DNA of 64,000 nucleotides from Alphaproteobacteria bacterium (GTDB taxonomy: Bacteria > Pseudomonadota > Alphaproteobacteria > Micavibrionales > Micavibrionaceae). The notes under the pieces were generated by a model. That model saw only the letters and a program-made list of their open reading frames with translations. It made no database searches and had not been told where the DNA came from. How positions within the stretch are numbered: the stretch's first letter is position 1; the number at the start of each line of letters is the position of its first letter. The DNA lies in contig JAERIN010000004.1 of the NCBI GenBank assembly GCA_016757515.1, positions 1 to 64,000 of the forward strand, written 5' to 3'. Below are positions 18,431-26,933 of this stretch, piece by piece. Made by a program: the position numbers and the translations under genes.

Positions 18431-19702
18431 TTACCAATTTTCCTTCAGCCAGGCCCAGGCGCGGGCGGCCCAGCCCTGGCTCTGCGCGGCCTGCGCCGCG
18501 ACGGCGGCGGGGGCTTCTGTGCCCGCGCGGGCGGTGAGATAGGCCAACAGGCCTGCCGCGACGGCAAAGCCGGGCCCGCGCGCAGCGTCCGGCAATCCCT
18601 GCGGAACCAGTGGTCTGCCCAAGCGCACCGGGCGGTCCAGGACGTGCTGGGCCAGTTCGCGCATACCGGGGAGCTGCGCCCCGCCGCCGGCCAACACCAC
18701 GCGGCCCGCGCTTACCCCTGCGTCAGAGAGCTGCGCACGCACAGCCTCCAAAATCTCCTCCGCGCGGGGCTGGATGATGCCGATGAGGACAGAGCGGGCC
18801 ACGCGCCGGGGCTCGGCACCCTCCTCCCCCAGAGGGGGGACTTCCAGCATCTCCCCGTTGTCAAACGCGCCGGTCATGGCGGAGCCATACAGCACCTTTA
18901 TGCGCTCGGCCTCTATCCGGGGGGTTGTGAGGCCGCGGGCGATGTCCGCCGTGATGTGGCCAGAGCCGAGCGCCACCGCGCCAGAGAACACCATGGTGCC
19001 CGCAGCGAAGGTGGCGAACGATGTCGTGCCCGCGCCGAGGTCTATGACTGTTGCGCCCAGATCCGCCTCGTCCAGCGCCAGGCAGGCCAGTCCCGCTGCA
19101 TACGGGCCCAGGGCCATGTGCGCGATGGTCAGGTGCGCGGCACCCACCGCTGCGGCGAGGGAGCGCACCGGCCCGCCCTCTGCGGTCACCAGGTCCACCT
19201 CGGCGCACAGGTCCTGCCCCGCCAGGCCCACGGGGCCCGCCACGGCGTGCCCGTCAAGAGCCCAGGCCGCGGGGATGGCGTGAATCAGCTCACACGCTCC
19301 AGGGGTGAGTGCCTTCAGGGCCGCATCCTGCGCATCTGCCAGGGCCCGCGTGGCGTCGGCCTGGGTCACCGTCCGCCCCGGCGCGGGCGCGCTCCAGCCT
19401 TGCGCGCGGACTGTCTGGGAGTAGAGCGCGGGGGTGGCCAGTATGACGTCCCGTAAGGGGTAGCCCCCCAGGGCCCCTGCTGCCGCGCCCTCGGCGGTAT
19501 GGACGGCCCGGCGCACCGCGCCCTGCGCTGCGGGGAGGTCCGCCACAAGGCCAGCCTTGACCCCCTGGCTCTCCTGCTGCGCCGCGCCCAAGACCTCCGC
19601 CCCCCCGTGCCCGTCCAGCCGCGCGATAAGGCAGGCCACACGGGCCGTGCCCACGTCCAGCGCGGCCACAACGCCCTCGTCCCTGTGTGGTGTGTAGCCC
19701 AT
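18431..19702 (-). CDS. ftsA: cell division protein FtsA
   Basis: FtsA is the actin-like protein that tethers FtsZ to the membrane. The 423-residue protein has 'AALDVGTARVACLIAR' (phosphate 1), the 1C domain region, 'ATVIDLGAGTTSFA' (phosphate 2) and 'VVLAGGGAQLPGM' (adenosine motif). It ends in 'WAARAWAWLKENW', the amphipathic membrane-binding helix. ftsZ, normally next, is absent, and hisC follows instead. The ATG at 19702 begins the recognisable domain. Confidence 0.93.
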   Translation of the reverse strand: MGYTPHRDEGVVAALDVGTARVACLIARLDGHGGAEVLGAAQQESQGVKAGLVADLPAAQGAVRRAVHTAEGAAAGALGGYPLRDVILATPALYSQTVRAQGWSAPAPGRTVTQADATRALADAQDAALKALTPGACELIHAIPAAWALDGHAVAGPVGLAGQDLCAEVDLVTAEGGPVRSLAAAVGAAHLTIAHMALGPYAAGLACLALDEADLGATVIDLGAGTTSFATFAAGTMVFSGAVALGSGHITADIARGLTTPRIEAERIKVLYGSAMTGAFDNGEMLEVPPLGEEGAEPRRVARSVLIGIIQPRAEEILEAVRAQLSDAGVSAGRVVLAGGGAQLPGMRELAQHVLDRPVRLGRPLVPQGLPDAARGPGFAVAAGLLAYLTARAGTEAPAAVAAQAAQSQGWAARAWAWLKENW

Positions 19703-19798
19703 GGGGGCGGAGTGTACGGCCCCCGCGCACACGGCAAAAGCCCCCGCCTCTCGGACAAGCCTTTGCGTCCGGCCCCACGTGTGCTAATCAAGGTGTTC

Positions 19799-20533
19799 AT
19801 GGATTCCGCCATAACCCTGCGCGATGTTGACGTGGCCTATGGCCGCCTGCGCGTGGCTGCGGGGGTGACGCTGGACGTGCAGGCCGGGGAGAGCTTTGGC
19901 CTCATCGGCCTGAACGGCGCGGGCAAGACCACGCTCATCAAGGCCATGTTGGGCCTGCGCGGCGTGCAGAGGGGGGCCATCTCTCTGTCCGGGGCTGCGC
20001 CGGGCTCCCCCGCCGCTAAGGCCCGCATAGCCTATCTGCCAGAGCGGTTTGACCCGCCGTGGTTCCTCACGGGCCTTGAGTTCCTCCGGTTTTCGTCCAG
20101 GCTGTACAAACAGGCCTACCCGCGTGAGCGCTTTGAGGCCGAGGCCGCGCGGATAGAGTTGGACCCAAAGGCTCTGGCCCGCCGCGTGGGGACGTACTCT
20201 AAGGGCATGCGGCAAAAGCTGGGCCTTTTGGCCACGCTGATGACCGGGTGCCCCATTCTTATCCTGGACGAGCCCATGAGCGGCCTGGACCCCGTCGCGC
20301 GGGCTGTGACCAAAGACCTCTTGATGGCCGCGAGGCAGGAGGGCAGGGCGGTGTTCCTATCCTCCCACATCCTGGCAGACCTGGACGAGATCTGCGACCG
20401 TGTGGCAATTTTGTACGAGGGGGGGATACGCTTTGTGGGCACCCCCCAGGCCCTGCGCGCGGCGTACGGAGGCGAGAGTCTGGAGCAGGCCTTCTTGCAC
20501 CTCGTGCGCTTGGGGGGTACCATAGCCGCTTGA
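19799..20533 (+). CDS. ABC transporter ATP-binding protein (ABC-2/NosF type)
   Basis: The 244-residue ATPase has Walker A 'GLNGAGKTT' (about residues 38-46), the signature 'YSKGMRQKLGL' in place of LSGGQ (about 139), Walker B 'ILILDEPMSGLDP' (about 159) and the switch histidine in 'FLSSHIL'. This form is typical of ABC-2 exporters such as NosF and CcmA-like systems. No permease gene adjoins it, so its partner must lie elsewhere. It is divergent from ftsA. Confidence 0.88.
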   Translation: MDSAITLRDVDVAYGRLRVAAGVTLDVQAGESFGLIGLNGAGKTTLIKAMLGLRGVQRGAISLSGAAPGSPAAKARIAYLPERFDPPWFLTGLEFLRFSSRLYKQAYPRERFEAEAARIELDPKALARRVGTYSKGMRQKLGLLATLMTGCPILILDEPMSGLDPVARAVTKDLLMAARQEGRAVFLSSHILADLDEICDRVAILYEGGIRFVGTPQALRAAYGGESLEQAFLHLVRLGGTIAA

Positions 20534-20568
20534 CCCGAACATCAAAGATACTTAAGAGGCGTATACAC

Positions 20569-21573
20569 ATGAAAATATGGACGCTCCTGGCCGCTCTTGC
20601 CCTTTGCGTGCCCTTGGCCCCGGCTCTCGCGCAAGGGCGCGGGGGCGAGGGCCCGGCCCGGCTTGTTGACGCCGTTATGGGGGAGGACGAGGTCCCCCGC
20701 AGGACAGGAACAGATGCAGAGACGACGGGGCCTGGAGCCGAGTCGGCCCCCCTGCCCCTGCGCCCAGCGCCGGGCGCGCAGCCCCCGCAGGCGTCTGAGA
20801 ATACGTCAGGCCCCGCTCTGCCTGACCCAAACCGGACACCGGCGGAGGTTGTGGCTGAGGGCCCGCCGCCTGTGTTCTACGACGCGCAAGACGCCGTCCC
20901 GACAGGCCCAAGGTCTAGGTCGGGCCGCCCCCTGAAGAATCTGAGCGCGGACACAGACCCAGGCTCCGCCATCATTGTGGTGAAAAAGGACGCGCCGGGC
21001 GAGAGCCCGCAGGCCAAGCTGGCCGCCGCGCAGCGGGCCATGGCCCTGGGCCGGTACGAGGCCGCGCTGAGCCTGTACGACATGCTGCTCGCTCGCGACA
21101 AGAAGGACCCGGAGATCTTGATGGGTCGGGCCGTGGCACTGCACAGGCTGGGGCGTTTTGACGCGGCGATAGAGACGTATGAGCGCGTCCTGGAGGTGCG
21201 GCCCGAAACTGTGGGGGCGGAGGTGAACATGTTGGGCCTGATGGCGGAGCGCTACCCCGCCGTGGCGATCCAGCGCCTGCGCGCCCTGCACACGCGGCAC
21301 CCGGAGCGGACGGACATCCTGGCGCAGATGGCTGTGGCGCATGGGAACCTGGGCAACCTGGACGACGCTCTGGCCGCTCTGGGCATGGCGGCGGCGGCGG
21401 AGCCTACCAACCCCCTGCACCTGTACAACATGGCCGTCCTCGCAGACCGGAAGGGGGACAAGGGCCAGGCCGTGCAGTACTACGAAAAGGCCCTAGAGGT
21501 GGACTCCGTATACGGTCGGGGGGAGAGCCTGCCCCGCGCGGACATCTACGCCCGCCTGGCGCAAATCCGGTAG
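20569..21573 (+). CDS. secreted tetratricopeptide-repeat protein
   Basis: The 334-residue protein has a signal peptide (residues 1-22, ending ALA), a disordered Pro/Gly-rich segment (about 25-130), then TPR units from about residue 145. Examples are 'AQRAMALGRYEAALSLYDMLL', 'GRAVALHRLGRFDAAIETYERVL' and 'MAVLADRKGDKGQAVQYYEKAL'. Proteins of this plan act as periplasmic scaffolds; no specific function can be assigned. It follows the ABC ATPase by 35 bp and may be co-transcribed. Confidence 0.8.
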   Translation: MKIWTLLAALALCVPLAPALAQGRGGEGPARLVDAVMGEDEVPRRTGTDAETTGPGAESAPLPLRPAPGAQPPQASENTSGPALPDPNRTPAEVVAEGPPPVFYDAQDAVPTGPRSRSGRPLKNLSADTDPGSAIIVVKKDAPGESPQAKLAAAQRAMALGRYEAALSLYDMLLARDKKDPEILMGRAVALHRLGRFDAAIETYERVLEVRPETVGAEVNMLGLMAERYPAVAIQRLRALHTRHPERTDILAQMAVAHGNLGNLDDALAALGMAAAAEPTNPLHLYNMAVLADRKGDKGQAVQYYEKALEVDSVYGRGESLPRADIYARLAQIR

Positions 21574-21594
21574 GACCTACCCCTGCCCGCCAAC

Positions 21595-21831
21595 CTATGG
21601 CCCTGCGTCCAAACGGGCCAGAGCGCTGCGCCGGTCGTCCGCCTCCCTAACGCCGGACGCAGCTCCAAAAATCCATAAGATGCCCATACCCGCTAGAAGC
21701 CACGCGCCAAAATGGTCGACATTTACGCGAGTCCCGCTGGCGACTTCCTGCACGGGTGCTTGGGCTGGATTAGAGAGGACGCAAGAAGTGCTTATAGCAA
21801 CCGCCGCGCCAAGAGCAAGCACAGCAGCCAT
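21595..21831 (-). CDS. small membrane protein of unknown function
   Basis: Starting at the ATG at 21831, with AGGA about 9 nt upstream, the product has 78 residues. It has two hydrophobic segments ('MAAVLALGAAVAIS' and 'FGAWLLAGMGILWIFGAASG') and a charged C-terminus. The same frame is open up to an ATG at 21960 (121 residues), but the added part is highly charged and carries no homology cue. A well-spaced AAAGGA box instead serves an ATG at 21929 in another frame, which stops after 23 codons. The assignment is tentative. Confidence 0.45.
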   Translation of the reverse strand: MAAVLALGAAVAISTSCVLSNPAQAPVQEVASGTRVNVDHFGAWLLAGMGILWIFGAASGVREADDRRSALARLDAGP

Positions 21832-22062
21832 AGATGTATGTCCTATAATACTCCTTTTCAGATCCCTGCGCGTCGCGCCGGGGTCGGCTTTGGGGCCTCT
21901 AAGGCCCCCCCCTCGCTTGCGTTCGTCATGATATCGTCCTTTCGTTTGGCTTGCCTCCATGCGTTCATAGCACCTTATGACCTCCTTTTTATGACCGCCG
22001 CTCCCCCTGGCCCCCCGCCCCAGGGCGTGCTATAGCGGGCCCCCCACACGAAAGGAACCGCC

Positions 22063-22917
22063 ATGGCGCGCAGGCACCGGATATACGAGGGCAAGGCCAA
22101 GATTCTTTATGAGGGGCCAGATCCGGGGACCGTCATCCAGTACTTTAAGGACGACGCGACCGCCTTTGACGCCGTCAAAAAGGCCACCATCGCCGGCAAG
22201 GGCGTCCTGAACAACCGCATCTCCGCCCACCTTATGGCGTACCTGGAGGGCGCGGGCATCCCCACGCACTTCCTGCGCTCCATCAACATGCGCGAGCAGC
22301 TCGTCCGGAGGGTGGAGGTCGTCCCCGTGGAGGTTGTCATCCGCAACGTCGCCGCGGGCTCCTTGTGTAAGCGCCTGGGCCTGAAGGAGGGCACGCCCCT
22401 GCCCCGGCCCCTCTTGGAGTACTACTTCAAGAACGACGCGCTGCACGACCCCCTTGTGGGCGAGGACCATATCTTCTGCTTCGGCTGGGCGGACCAGTAC
22501 GAGATGGAGGACATGACGCACATTGCCTGGCGGGTGAACGACCGCCTGTCCGGCCTGTTCGCGGGGTCCGGCCTGCGCCTCATAGACATGAAGATGGAGT
22601 TTGGGCGCATATGGGGCGAAAACGGGGAGCTGTACATTGTCCTCGCGGACGAGATTTCCCCGGATACGTGCCGGATATGGGACGCCGCGACGGGGGAGAA
22701 GCTGGACAAAGATCGCTTCCGCTATGACCTGGGGGACCTGGTGGAGGGCTATCAAAAAGTGGCACACCGCCTGGGCCTTGTGCCCGAGGGGGGCATCATT
22801 GAGGGCGGCTCCATAAACGAGCAGCTGGCCGCTGGCCTGGGCGTGATTGAGGCCACGCGGGTTGGCAGGCACCTCCGCGCCGTGCCAAAGCCCCCCGGCA
22901 AGCCCTGGAAGGGGTAG
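22063..22917 (+). CDS. purC: phosphoribosylaminoimidazole-succinocarboxamide synthase
   Basis: SAICAR synthetase of purine synthesis (284 residues). It begins '[11 protein letters not shown]' and contains 'FKDDATAFD', '[15 protein letters not shown]' (about residue 92) and '[10 protein letters not shown]', the ATP- and CAIR-binding signatures. It is about 45 residues longer than the short bacterial form because of its C-terminal tail. AAAGGA lies 6 nt upstream of the ATG. The other pur gene in the window, purQ, lies 26 kb away. Confidence 0.95.
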   Translation: MARRHRIYEGKAKILYEGPDPGTVIQYFKDDATAFDAVKKATIAGKGVLNNRISAHLMAYLEGAGIPTHFLRSINMREQLVRRVEVVPVEVVIRNVAAGSLCKRLGLKEGTPLPRPLLEYYFKNDALHDPLVGEDHIFCFGWADQYEMEDMTHIAWRVNDRLSGLFAGSGLRLIDMKMEFGRIWGENGELYIVLADEISPDTCRIWDAATGEKLDKDRFRYDLGDLVEGYQKVAHRLGLVPEGGIIEGGSINEQLAAGLGVIEATRVGRHLRAVPKPPGKPWKG

Positions 22918-22923
22918 ATCTCG

Positions 22924-23122
22924 TGCTGCACCGCAGCATAATGACTGCCCCCGAGCTGGCAAAAACGTTCTATTATCAAGACCATAGACGAAGCGCGCCC
23001 GCCCGCAATCCGCCCCAATGCGCCACCGCTGCGATGCCGCTGCGCCACCGCCCAGCCACCGCCCAGCCACCTCCGTGCTACCGCTAGGCCACCGCCCGGA
23101 CACCGCGCAGCCGCCATTTTGC
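22924..23122 (+). repeat. hairpin/TATACT/11-mer array element, copy 1
   Basis: Copy 1 of an interspersed family, filling most of the gap between purC and the CBS gene. It has a perfect 6-bp hairpin TGCTGC-ACC-GCAGCA (22924-22938), an AT box TATTAT (22971-22976), a GC-rich spacer, nine contiguous 11-nt units (23020-23118) of form NNGNYRCCGCN, the last ending CCATT, and then TTGC. The hairpin-to-box step is 47 nt and the box-to-array step 49 nt, the same as in the other two copies. No open frame explains it. The whole unit may be a transcribed RNA, a protein-binding array or a MITE-like repeat. Confidence 0.9.
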
Positions 23123-23223
23123 GTGCGCAAACGCGCCTCCCGGGGCCTTTTTTCCTATAACACGGTCTGGCAAAGGGCAGAGGACGCCTTCCCTTCGGTC
23201 CCGCCGCGCGGCATACTGCCCCC

Positions 23224-23697
23224 ATGGGCCTGCACGATGCGATGATTGTTCCCATACCCGCCCTGTCCGCCGGGGACACGGCCACGCGCGCTCTCGCTGC
23301 CACGCGGGAGGCCGGGGTAGGGACCCTGCCCGTGGTGGACGCCGCCGGGCGGCCCATGGGTATGTTCTCCACGCGGGGCCTTTTGCGCGCCCGGATGCCC
23401 GTGGCCGTGCCCCTGGAGGGTGCGCTGGCCGGGCGGGAGGAGGTCCTGGCCGCCGGGCCCGGCCTTATCAAGCGCCTGGCCGCCATGGCAGGTGTCATCG
23501 TGGCGGACGTTATGGAGGCGGGCTTTGCCACCGTGCCCCGCGACGCGGCCCTGCCGGCAGTGGCGCAGGCCATCCTGTCGCAGCCGGGGCCCGTGTGGGT
23601 CGTGGACGAGGGCGGACGCCTGCTCGGCGCGGTCACGGCGCGCTCCTTCCTCGCGGAGGTGGAGCGCCTCGGGGGCGCTGAGGACCCAGGCACGTAG
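23224..23697 (+). CDS. CBS-domain pair protein
   Basis: The 157-residue protein is essentially two CBS motifs. The first ('TRALAATREAGVGTLPVVDAAGRPMGMFSTRGLL') covers residues 20-55 and the second ('VMEAGFATVPRDAALPAVAQAIL...VWVVDEGGRLLGAVTARSFL') 95-148. Such modules bind adenosine nucleotides and regulate partners; none is fused here. A possible -10 hexamer TATAAC lies at 23156-23161, just after repeat copy 1. Confidence 0.85.
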   Translation: MGLHDAMIVPIPALSAGDTATRALAATREAGVGTLPVVDAAGRPMGMFSTRGLLRARMPVAVPLEGALAGREEVLAAGPGLIKRLAAMAGVIVADVMEAGFATVPRDAALPAVAQAILSQPGPVWVVDEGGRLLGAVTARSFLAEVERLGGAEDPGT

Positions 23698-23714
23698 GGC
23701 ATGGCGGGCCAAGG

Positions 23715-24158
23715 ATGAGGCGTCTTGCGTTTGTCTTTATAGTTCTGTGGTTTGCGTCGTTCCACGCGCTGGCGGAGGTCGTGGAGGTCCGCACGGCTGC
23801 GGGGGCCCAGCACCGGTTTGAGGTGGAGGTGGCCGCCACGCCAGAGGCCCGCGCGCGGGGTCTGATGGGGCGGGAGGCCCTGGCCCCTGACGGGGGGATG
23901 CTCTTCCTCTTCCCCAGCGCGGGGCCCCTCACCGCGTTCTGGATGAAGGACACGCCCATTCCCCTGGACCTACTCTTCTTCTCCGCCGACGGGGCCCTTA
24001 TCGGCCTCCACGCGGACGCCCGGCCAGGGGACCGGACGCCCATCCCCGCCCCGCCGGGCACCGCCGCTGTGCTGGAGATCCCCGGTAGTACAGCGGCCCG
24101 CTTGGGCCTGGGCGCGGGCGCGACTCTCCTGAGACCGCACGCGACTGGTGTGCCTTGA
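23715..24158 (+). CDS. DUF192 family secreted protein
   Basis: The 147-residue protein has a signal peptide (residues 1-20, ending ALA) followed by the full DUF192 domain: 'FEVEVAATPEARARGLMGRE', 'GMLFLFPSAGPLTAFWMKDTPIPLDLLFF' and 'VLEIPGSTAARLGL'. The family is widespread and periplasmic or surface-exposed; its biochemical role is not established. It starts 17 bp after the CBS gene. Confidence 0.9.
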   Translation: MRRLAFVFIVLWFASFHALAEVVEVRTAAGAQHRFEVEVAATPEARARGLMGREALAPDGGMLFLFPSAGPLTAFWMKDTPIPLDLLFFSADGALIGLHADARPGDRTPIPAPPGTAAVLEIPGSTAARLGLGAGATLLRPHATGVP

Positions 24159-24175
24159 CGCGCCTGCGCAGGGCT

Positions 24176-25186
24176 CTAGGCCGCTTTGGGTATGGGGTCG
24201 CCATCATTGTCCGCGCTTTTGGGCGGGTGTGCCGCAGCGCTCCCCCCACCAGTCGGCCCCCCGCCTCCAGTGCCATTAGGTCCTCGCCTGGGATTATCGT
24301 TGTTCTTATGGCTCTTTGAGAACGCCAACACGATACCACCCTTTGCCGCAGCCTCTTTGTCCTCACTCAATGCAAGCGCAACATTGCCCGCCAAGCCACT
24401 AAGCCCCGCAAACACAAGGGCGGGCTGCCAGTTGGCAATTCCCTCGGCCAAAAGTGCAACCATGGGAACAGAAAACAGGCCCGCTGCTTGCACATGTGGC
24501 CGCACACGGGGTTTCTTGTCCGGTGATGGGGGTTTCTTCAGAAGCATGGTGAGCGAGGCCATACCCAAAGACACCCCAAAAACAACCTTCATGGGGTTCT
24601 TCAGGGGGTCCCAGATCTCTGACTGTATGTGCTCTACGTCCACACCGCCCAGGACATACAGCCCGCTTGTCAGCAATACCATCCAGAACGTTGCCTTCTC
24701 CGGATCCTCCATGATGCCGTGCCCTATTCTTTTGTGCCATGGAAGGGCGGATTTTCCGAAAAGGTCTTTTAGTCTCAAGGGATGCGCGCCGAACTCTATA
24801 AACCCTTCTGGTATGCGCTTTTCTCTTCGCTCTAGATACGCCTCCCAAAAGGCATAATGCATGGCCGTTGGCTTTTGGACGATTTTCTTCTTGCGGTGCT
24901 CTGTGTGCAGAGTGTACGAGCCCGCGGCAAGGGCGAACGCATGGCTGATGACCGCGAGTGTGGCCGCTGCGGCAACCACAATGCTCCCGTCCTTCCCTGA
25001 GTTCTGGGCTGCGGGCGCCACAGCAGCCGTCAATATCCCGATGTCCATTAGGCAGCGTGTGAGGCCAAAGACGGGCAGAAGAGCCCAGTGGGGCAGGCAC
25101 GGCAGGCCCAGGCATTTTGCGCGCTTAGTGGTCGCCGGCGACCGGCGTATGGGCTCCTGGGCTGCTACTCCAGTCTCCTGCGCCAT
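24176..25186 (-). CDS. unknown polytopic membrane protein
   Basis: I do not recognise this protein (336 residues from the ATG at 25186). Hydrophobic segments occur at about residues 42-56, 67-90, 160-175, 203-217 and 233-265. A loop carries 'HYAFWEAYLERREKRIPEGFIEFG' and the tail is Gly/Pro/Asn-rich and disordered. It is somewhat less GC-rich than its neighbours. On the minus strand a TATAAT box (25206 to 25201) sits so close that transcripts would begin only about 10 nt before the ATG. An upstream in-frame ATG at 25198 would precede the expected start of transcription. Confidence 0.65.
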   Translation of the reverse strand: MAQETGVAAQEPIRRSPATTKRAKCLGLPCLPHWALLPVFGLTRCLMDIGILTAAVAPAAQNSGKDGSIVVAAAATLAVISHAFALAAGSYTLHTEHRKKKIVQKPTAMHYAFWEAYLERREKRIPEGFIEFGAHPLRLKDLFGKSALPWHKRIGHGIMEDPEKATFWMVLLTSGLYVLGGVDVEHIQSEIWDPLKNPMKVVFGVSLGMASLTMLLKKPPSPDKKPRVRPHVQAAGLFSVPMVALLAEGIANWQPALVFAGLSGLAGNVALALSEDKEAAAKGGIVLAFSKSHKNNDNPRRGPNGTGGGGPTGGGSAAAHPPKSADNDGDPIPKAA

Positions 25187-25200
25187 GCCCACATGCATAT

Positions 25201-25206
25201 ATTATA
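25201..25206 (-). promoter_or_regulatory. probable -10 box (TATAAT) for the 336-aa membrane protein gene
   Basis: A perfect TATAAT reads on the minus strand within the divergent region shared with hslV. A strong -35 hexamer at 17 nt is not obvious (TTTTGG). Expected initiation about 6-7 nt downstream would give a leader of only about 10 nt for the ATG at 25186, and no clear Shine-Dalgarno site fits. Confidence 0.45.
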
Positions 25207-25343
25207 CTTGGCGGGCGTTGCAACCAAAAAGTGTGCTGCAGAGGTCACTCGGCCCGCCGCTCTGCGCCGTGCCCCAGGTTGCACCGCGCACAGGGCCGAG
25301 GAAGCCTTGACCGCACTGCCCTGCAGGGCTTAGCGTGTGGAGC

Positions 25344-25907
25344 ATGGAGCGCCAAGACTACGCACGGGCCGACATGTGGCGGGGGACGACCATCGTCTCG
25401 GTCCGCCGGGGCAAGGAAGTCGTCATCGCCGGCGACGGGCAGGTTTCCATGGGCCCGCTTGTCCTGAAGTCCAACGCGAAGAAGGTCCGCCGTCTGGGCA
25501 AGGACGGGACAATCATCGCCGGCTTCGCGGGCGCCACAGCGGACGCCTTCACCCTGTTTGCGCGGCTGGAGGCGAAGCTGGAGGCCCACCCGGGGCAGCT
25601 GACCCGCGCGTGCGTGGAGCTGGCCAAGGACTGGCGCACGGACAAGTACCTTAGGCGGCTGGAGGCCCTGATGGCCGTGGCGGACGCGGGCACGTCCCTC
25701 ATATTGTCCGGCACGGGGGACGTGGTGGAGCCGGAGGGGGGGCTGATAGGGATAGGCTCTGGCGGGGCGTACGCCCTGGCCGCCGCGCGGGCCCTGGCCG
25801 ACGCCGTGCCGGACATGCCCGCGCAGGACATCGCCCGCAGGAGCCTGGCCATCGCAGCGGGCCTGTGCGTCTACACCAACGACCAGGTGACGGTGGAGAG
25901 CCTGTAG
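25344..25907 (+). CDS. hslV: ATP-dependent protease peptidase subunit HslV
   Basis: HslV is the proteasome-like threonine peptidase that pairs with HslU (187 residues). The mature catalytic N-terminus follows 'MWRG', giving TTIVSVRRG with Thr as nucleophile after removal of about 14 residues. Also seen are '[12 protein letters not shown]', '[25 protein letters not shown]' and '[17 protein letters not shown]'. The ATG at 25344 is chosen; a GTG three codons upstream is in frame. Its usual operon partner hslU is at 2348-3676. Confidence 0.95.
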   Translation: MERQDYARADMWRGTTIVSVRRGKEVVIAGDGQVSMGPLVLKSNAKKVRRLGKDGTIIAGFAGATADAFTLFARLEAKLEAHPGQLTRACVELAKDWRTDKYLRRLEALMAVADAGTSLILSGTGDVVEPEGGLIGIGSGGAYALAAARALADAVPDMPAQDIARRSLAIAAGLCVYTNDQVTVESL

Positions 25908-25957
25908 GCGGGCTGCCTGCTTTGCAGGCCCCGGCAAAAGGGCGTAGTGTGCCTGGG

Positions 25958-26845
25958 ATGACAACCGGAGCGGGGGAAGAGCGGCGCGGGCCGCCGGGGG
26001 CAGAGGCGGACATGCCCGCGGGGGAGGCCCTGCGCCGGGCGCGCCTGCGGTGCGGGTGGAGCGCGGAGGACATAGCCCGGGCGCTGAACATCCGCGTGCG
26101 GCAGGTGGAGGCCCTGGAGCAGGGGGACATCGCGGCCCTTCCGGCCCCGGTGTACGCGGTGGGCTTCATGCGGGCCTATGCGGAGTATGTGGGTCCGCAC
26201 GTGGGCCTGGACGCAGAGCGGGTCGTGGCCCTGTTCAAGGCGCAGGCCCGCGGGGCCGCAGAGCCGCAGAGAGGCCTAAACTTCCCCGTGCCTGCGGGGG
26301 ACAGCGCGGCCCCCCCCTGGTGGGCGGTGGTCCTGGGGCTCGCGGCGGCGGGTCTTTTGCTGTGGGGCTGGGTGGCCTGGCAGGGCGGGCCGGAGGGCGC
26401 TGCGGCCCTGGCGGTTGTGCCGACACCCCCGCCTGCTGCGGCGGAAGCATCCGCAGCGCCGGATGCGACTCCGGCCCCCGTGGAGCCAAGTGTGGCGGCG
26501 GAGGAGGTGGCGGCGGCGGCGGGGCCGCCCGCGCCCGCAGCGCCGCCCGTGGAGGCGGCCCCCGCCCCTGAGCCAGAGCCGGCGATTTTGCTGGTCCTGA
26601 CTGCGGACAGCTGGGTTGAGGTCCGGGACGCCTCGGGCACGGCCCTTGTGGCCCGCGTCCTGAAGGCGGGGGAGCGCTATACCGTCCCCTCCCGCGCAGA
26701 CCTTGTGATGACTGTGGGCAACGCCGGGGGCGTGGCGCTCTCCGTGGGGGGGCAGGCCCTGGACCCCCTGGGTGCGCCGGGGGAGATCGTCCGTGGGGTG
26801 CCCCTGGACGCGGCGGCCCTCTTGGAGCGGTACAGGCCGCTGTAG
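25958..26845 (+). CDS. RodZ-like helix-turn-helix membrane protein
   Basis: The 295-residue protein has a cytoplasmic HTH_25 domain ('ALRRARLRCGWSAEDIARALNIRVRQVEALE', residues 24-54), one membrane helix (about 118-138), a Pro/Ala-rich periplasmic linker (145-210), and a C-terminal DUF4115-type beta domain ('ILLVLTADSWVEVRDASGTALVARVLKAGE'). This order is that of RodZ, which links MreB to the wall machinery. The Ala/Pro linker is low-complexity. It lies 50 bp after hslV. Confidence 0.87.
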   Translation: MTTGAGEERRGPPGAEADMPAGEALRRARLRCGWSAEDIARALNIRVRQVEALEQGDIAALPAPVYAVGFMRAYAEYVGPHVGLDAERVVALFKAQARGAAEPQRGLNFPVPAGDSAAPPWWAVVLGLAAAGLLLWGWVAWQGGPEGAAALAVVPTPPPAAAEASAAPDATPAPVEPSVAAEEVAAAAGPPAPAAPPVEAAPAPEPEPAILLVLTADSWVEVRDASGTALVARVLKAGERYTVPSRADLVMTVGNAGGVALSVGGQALDPLGAPGEIVRGVPLDAAALLERYRPL

Positions 26846-26933
26846 ATGGGTCCGCAGTTGACCTGGCCCGGGGCCGGGGTGTACCAAGAGCGCCGGGGCG
26901 CGCGGGGCCCACGCGCCGCTGGGAACACAGCCT

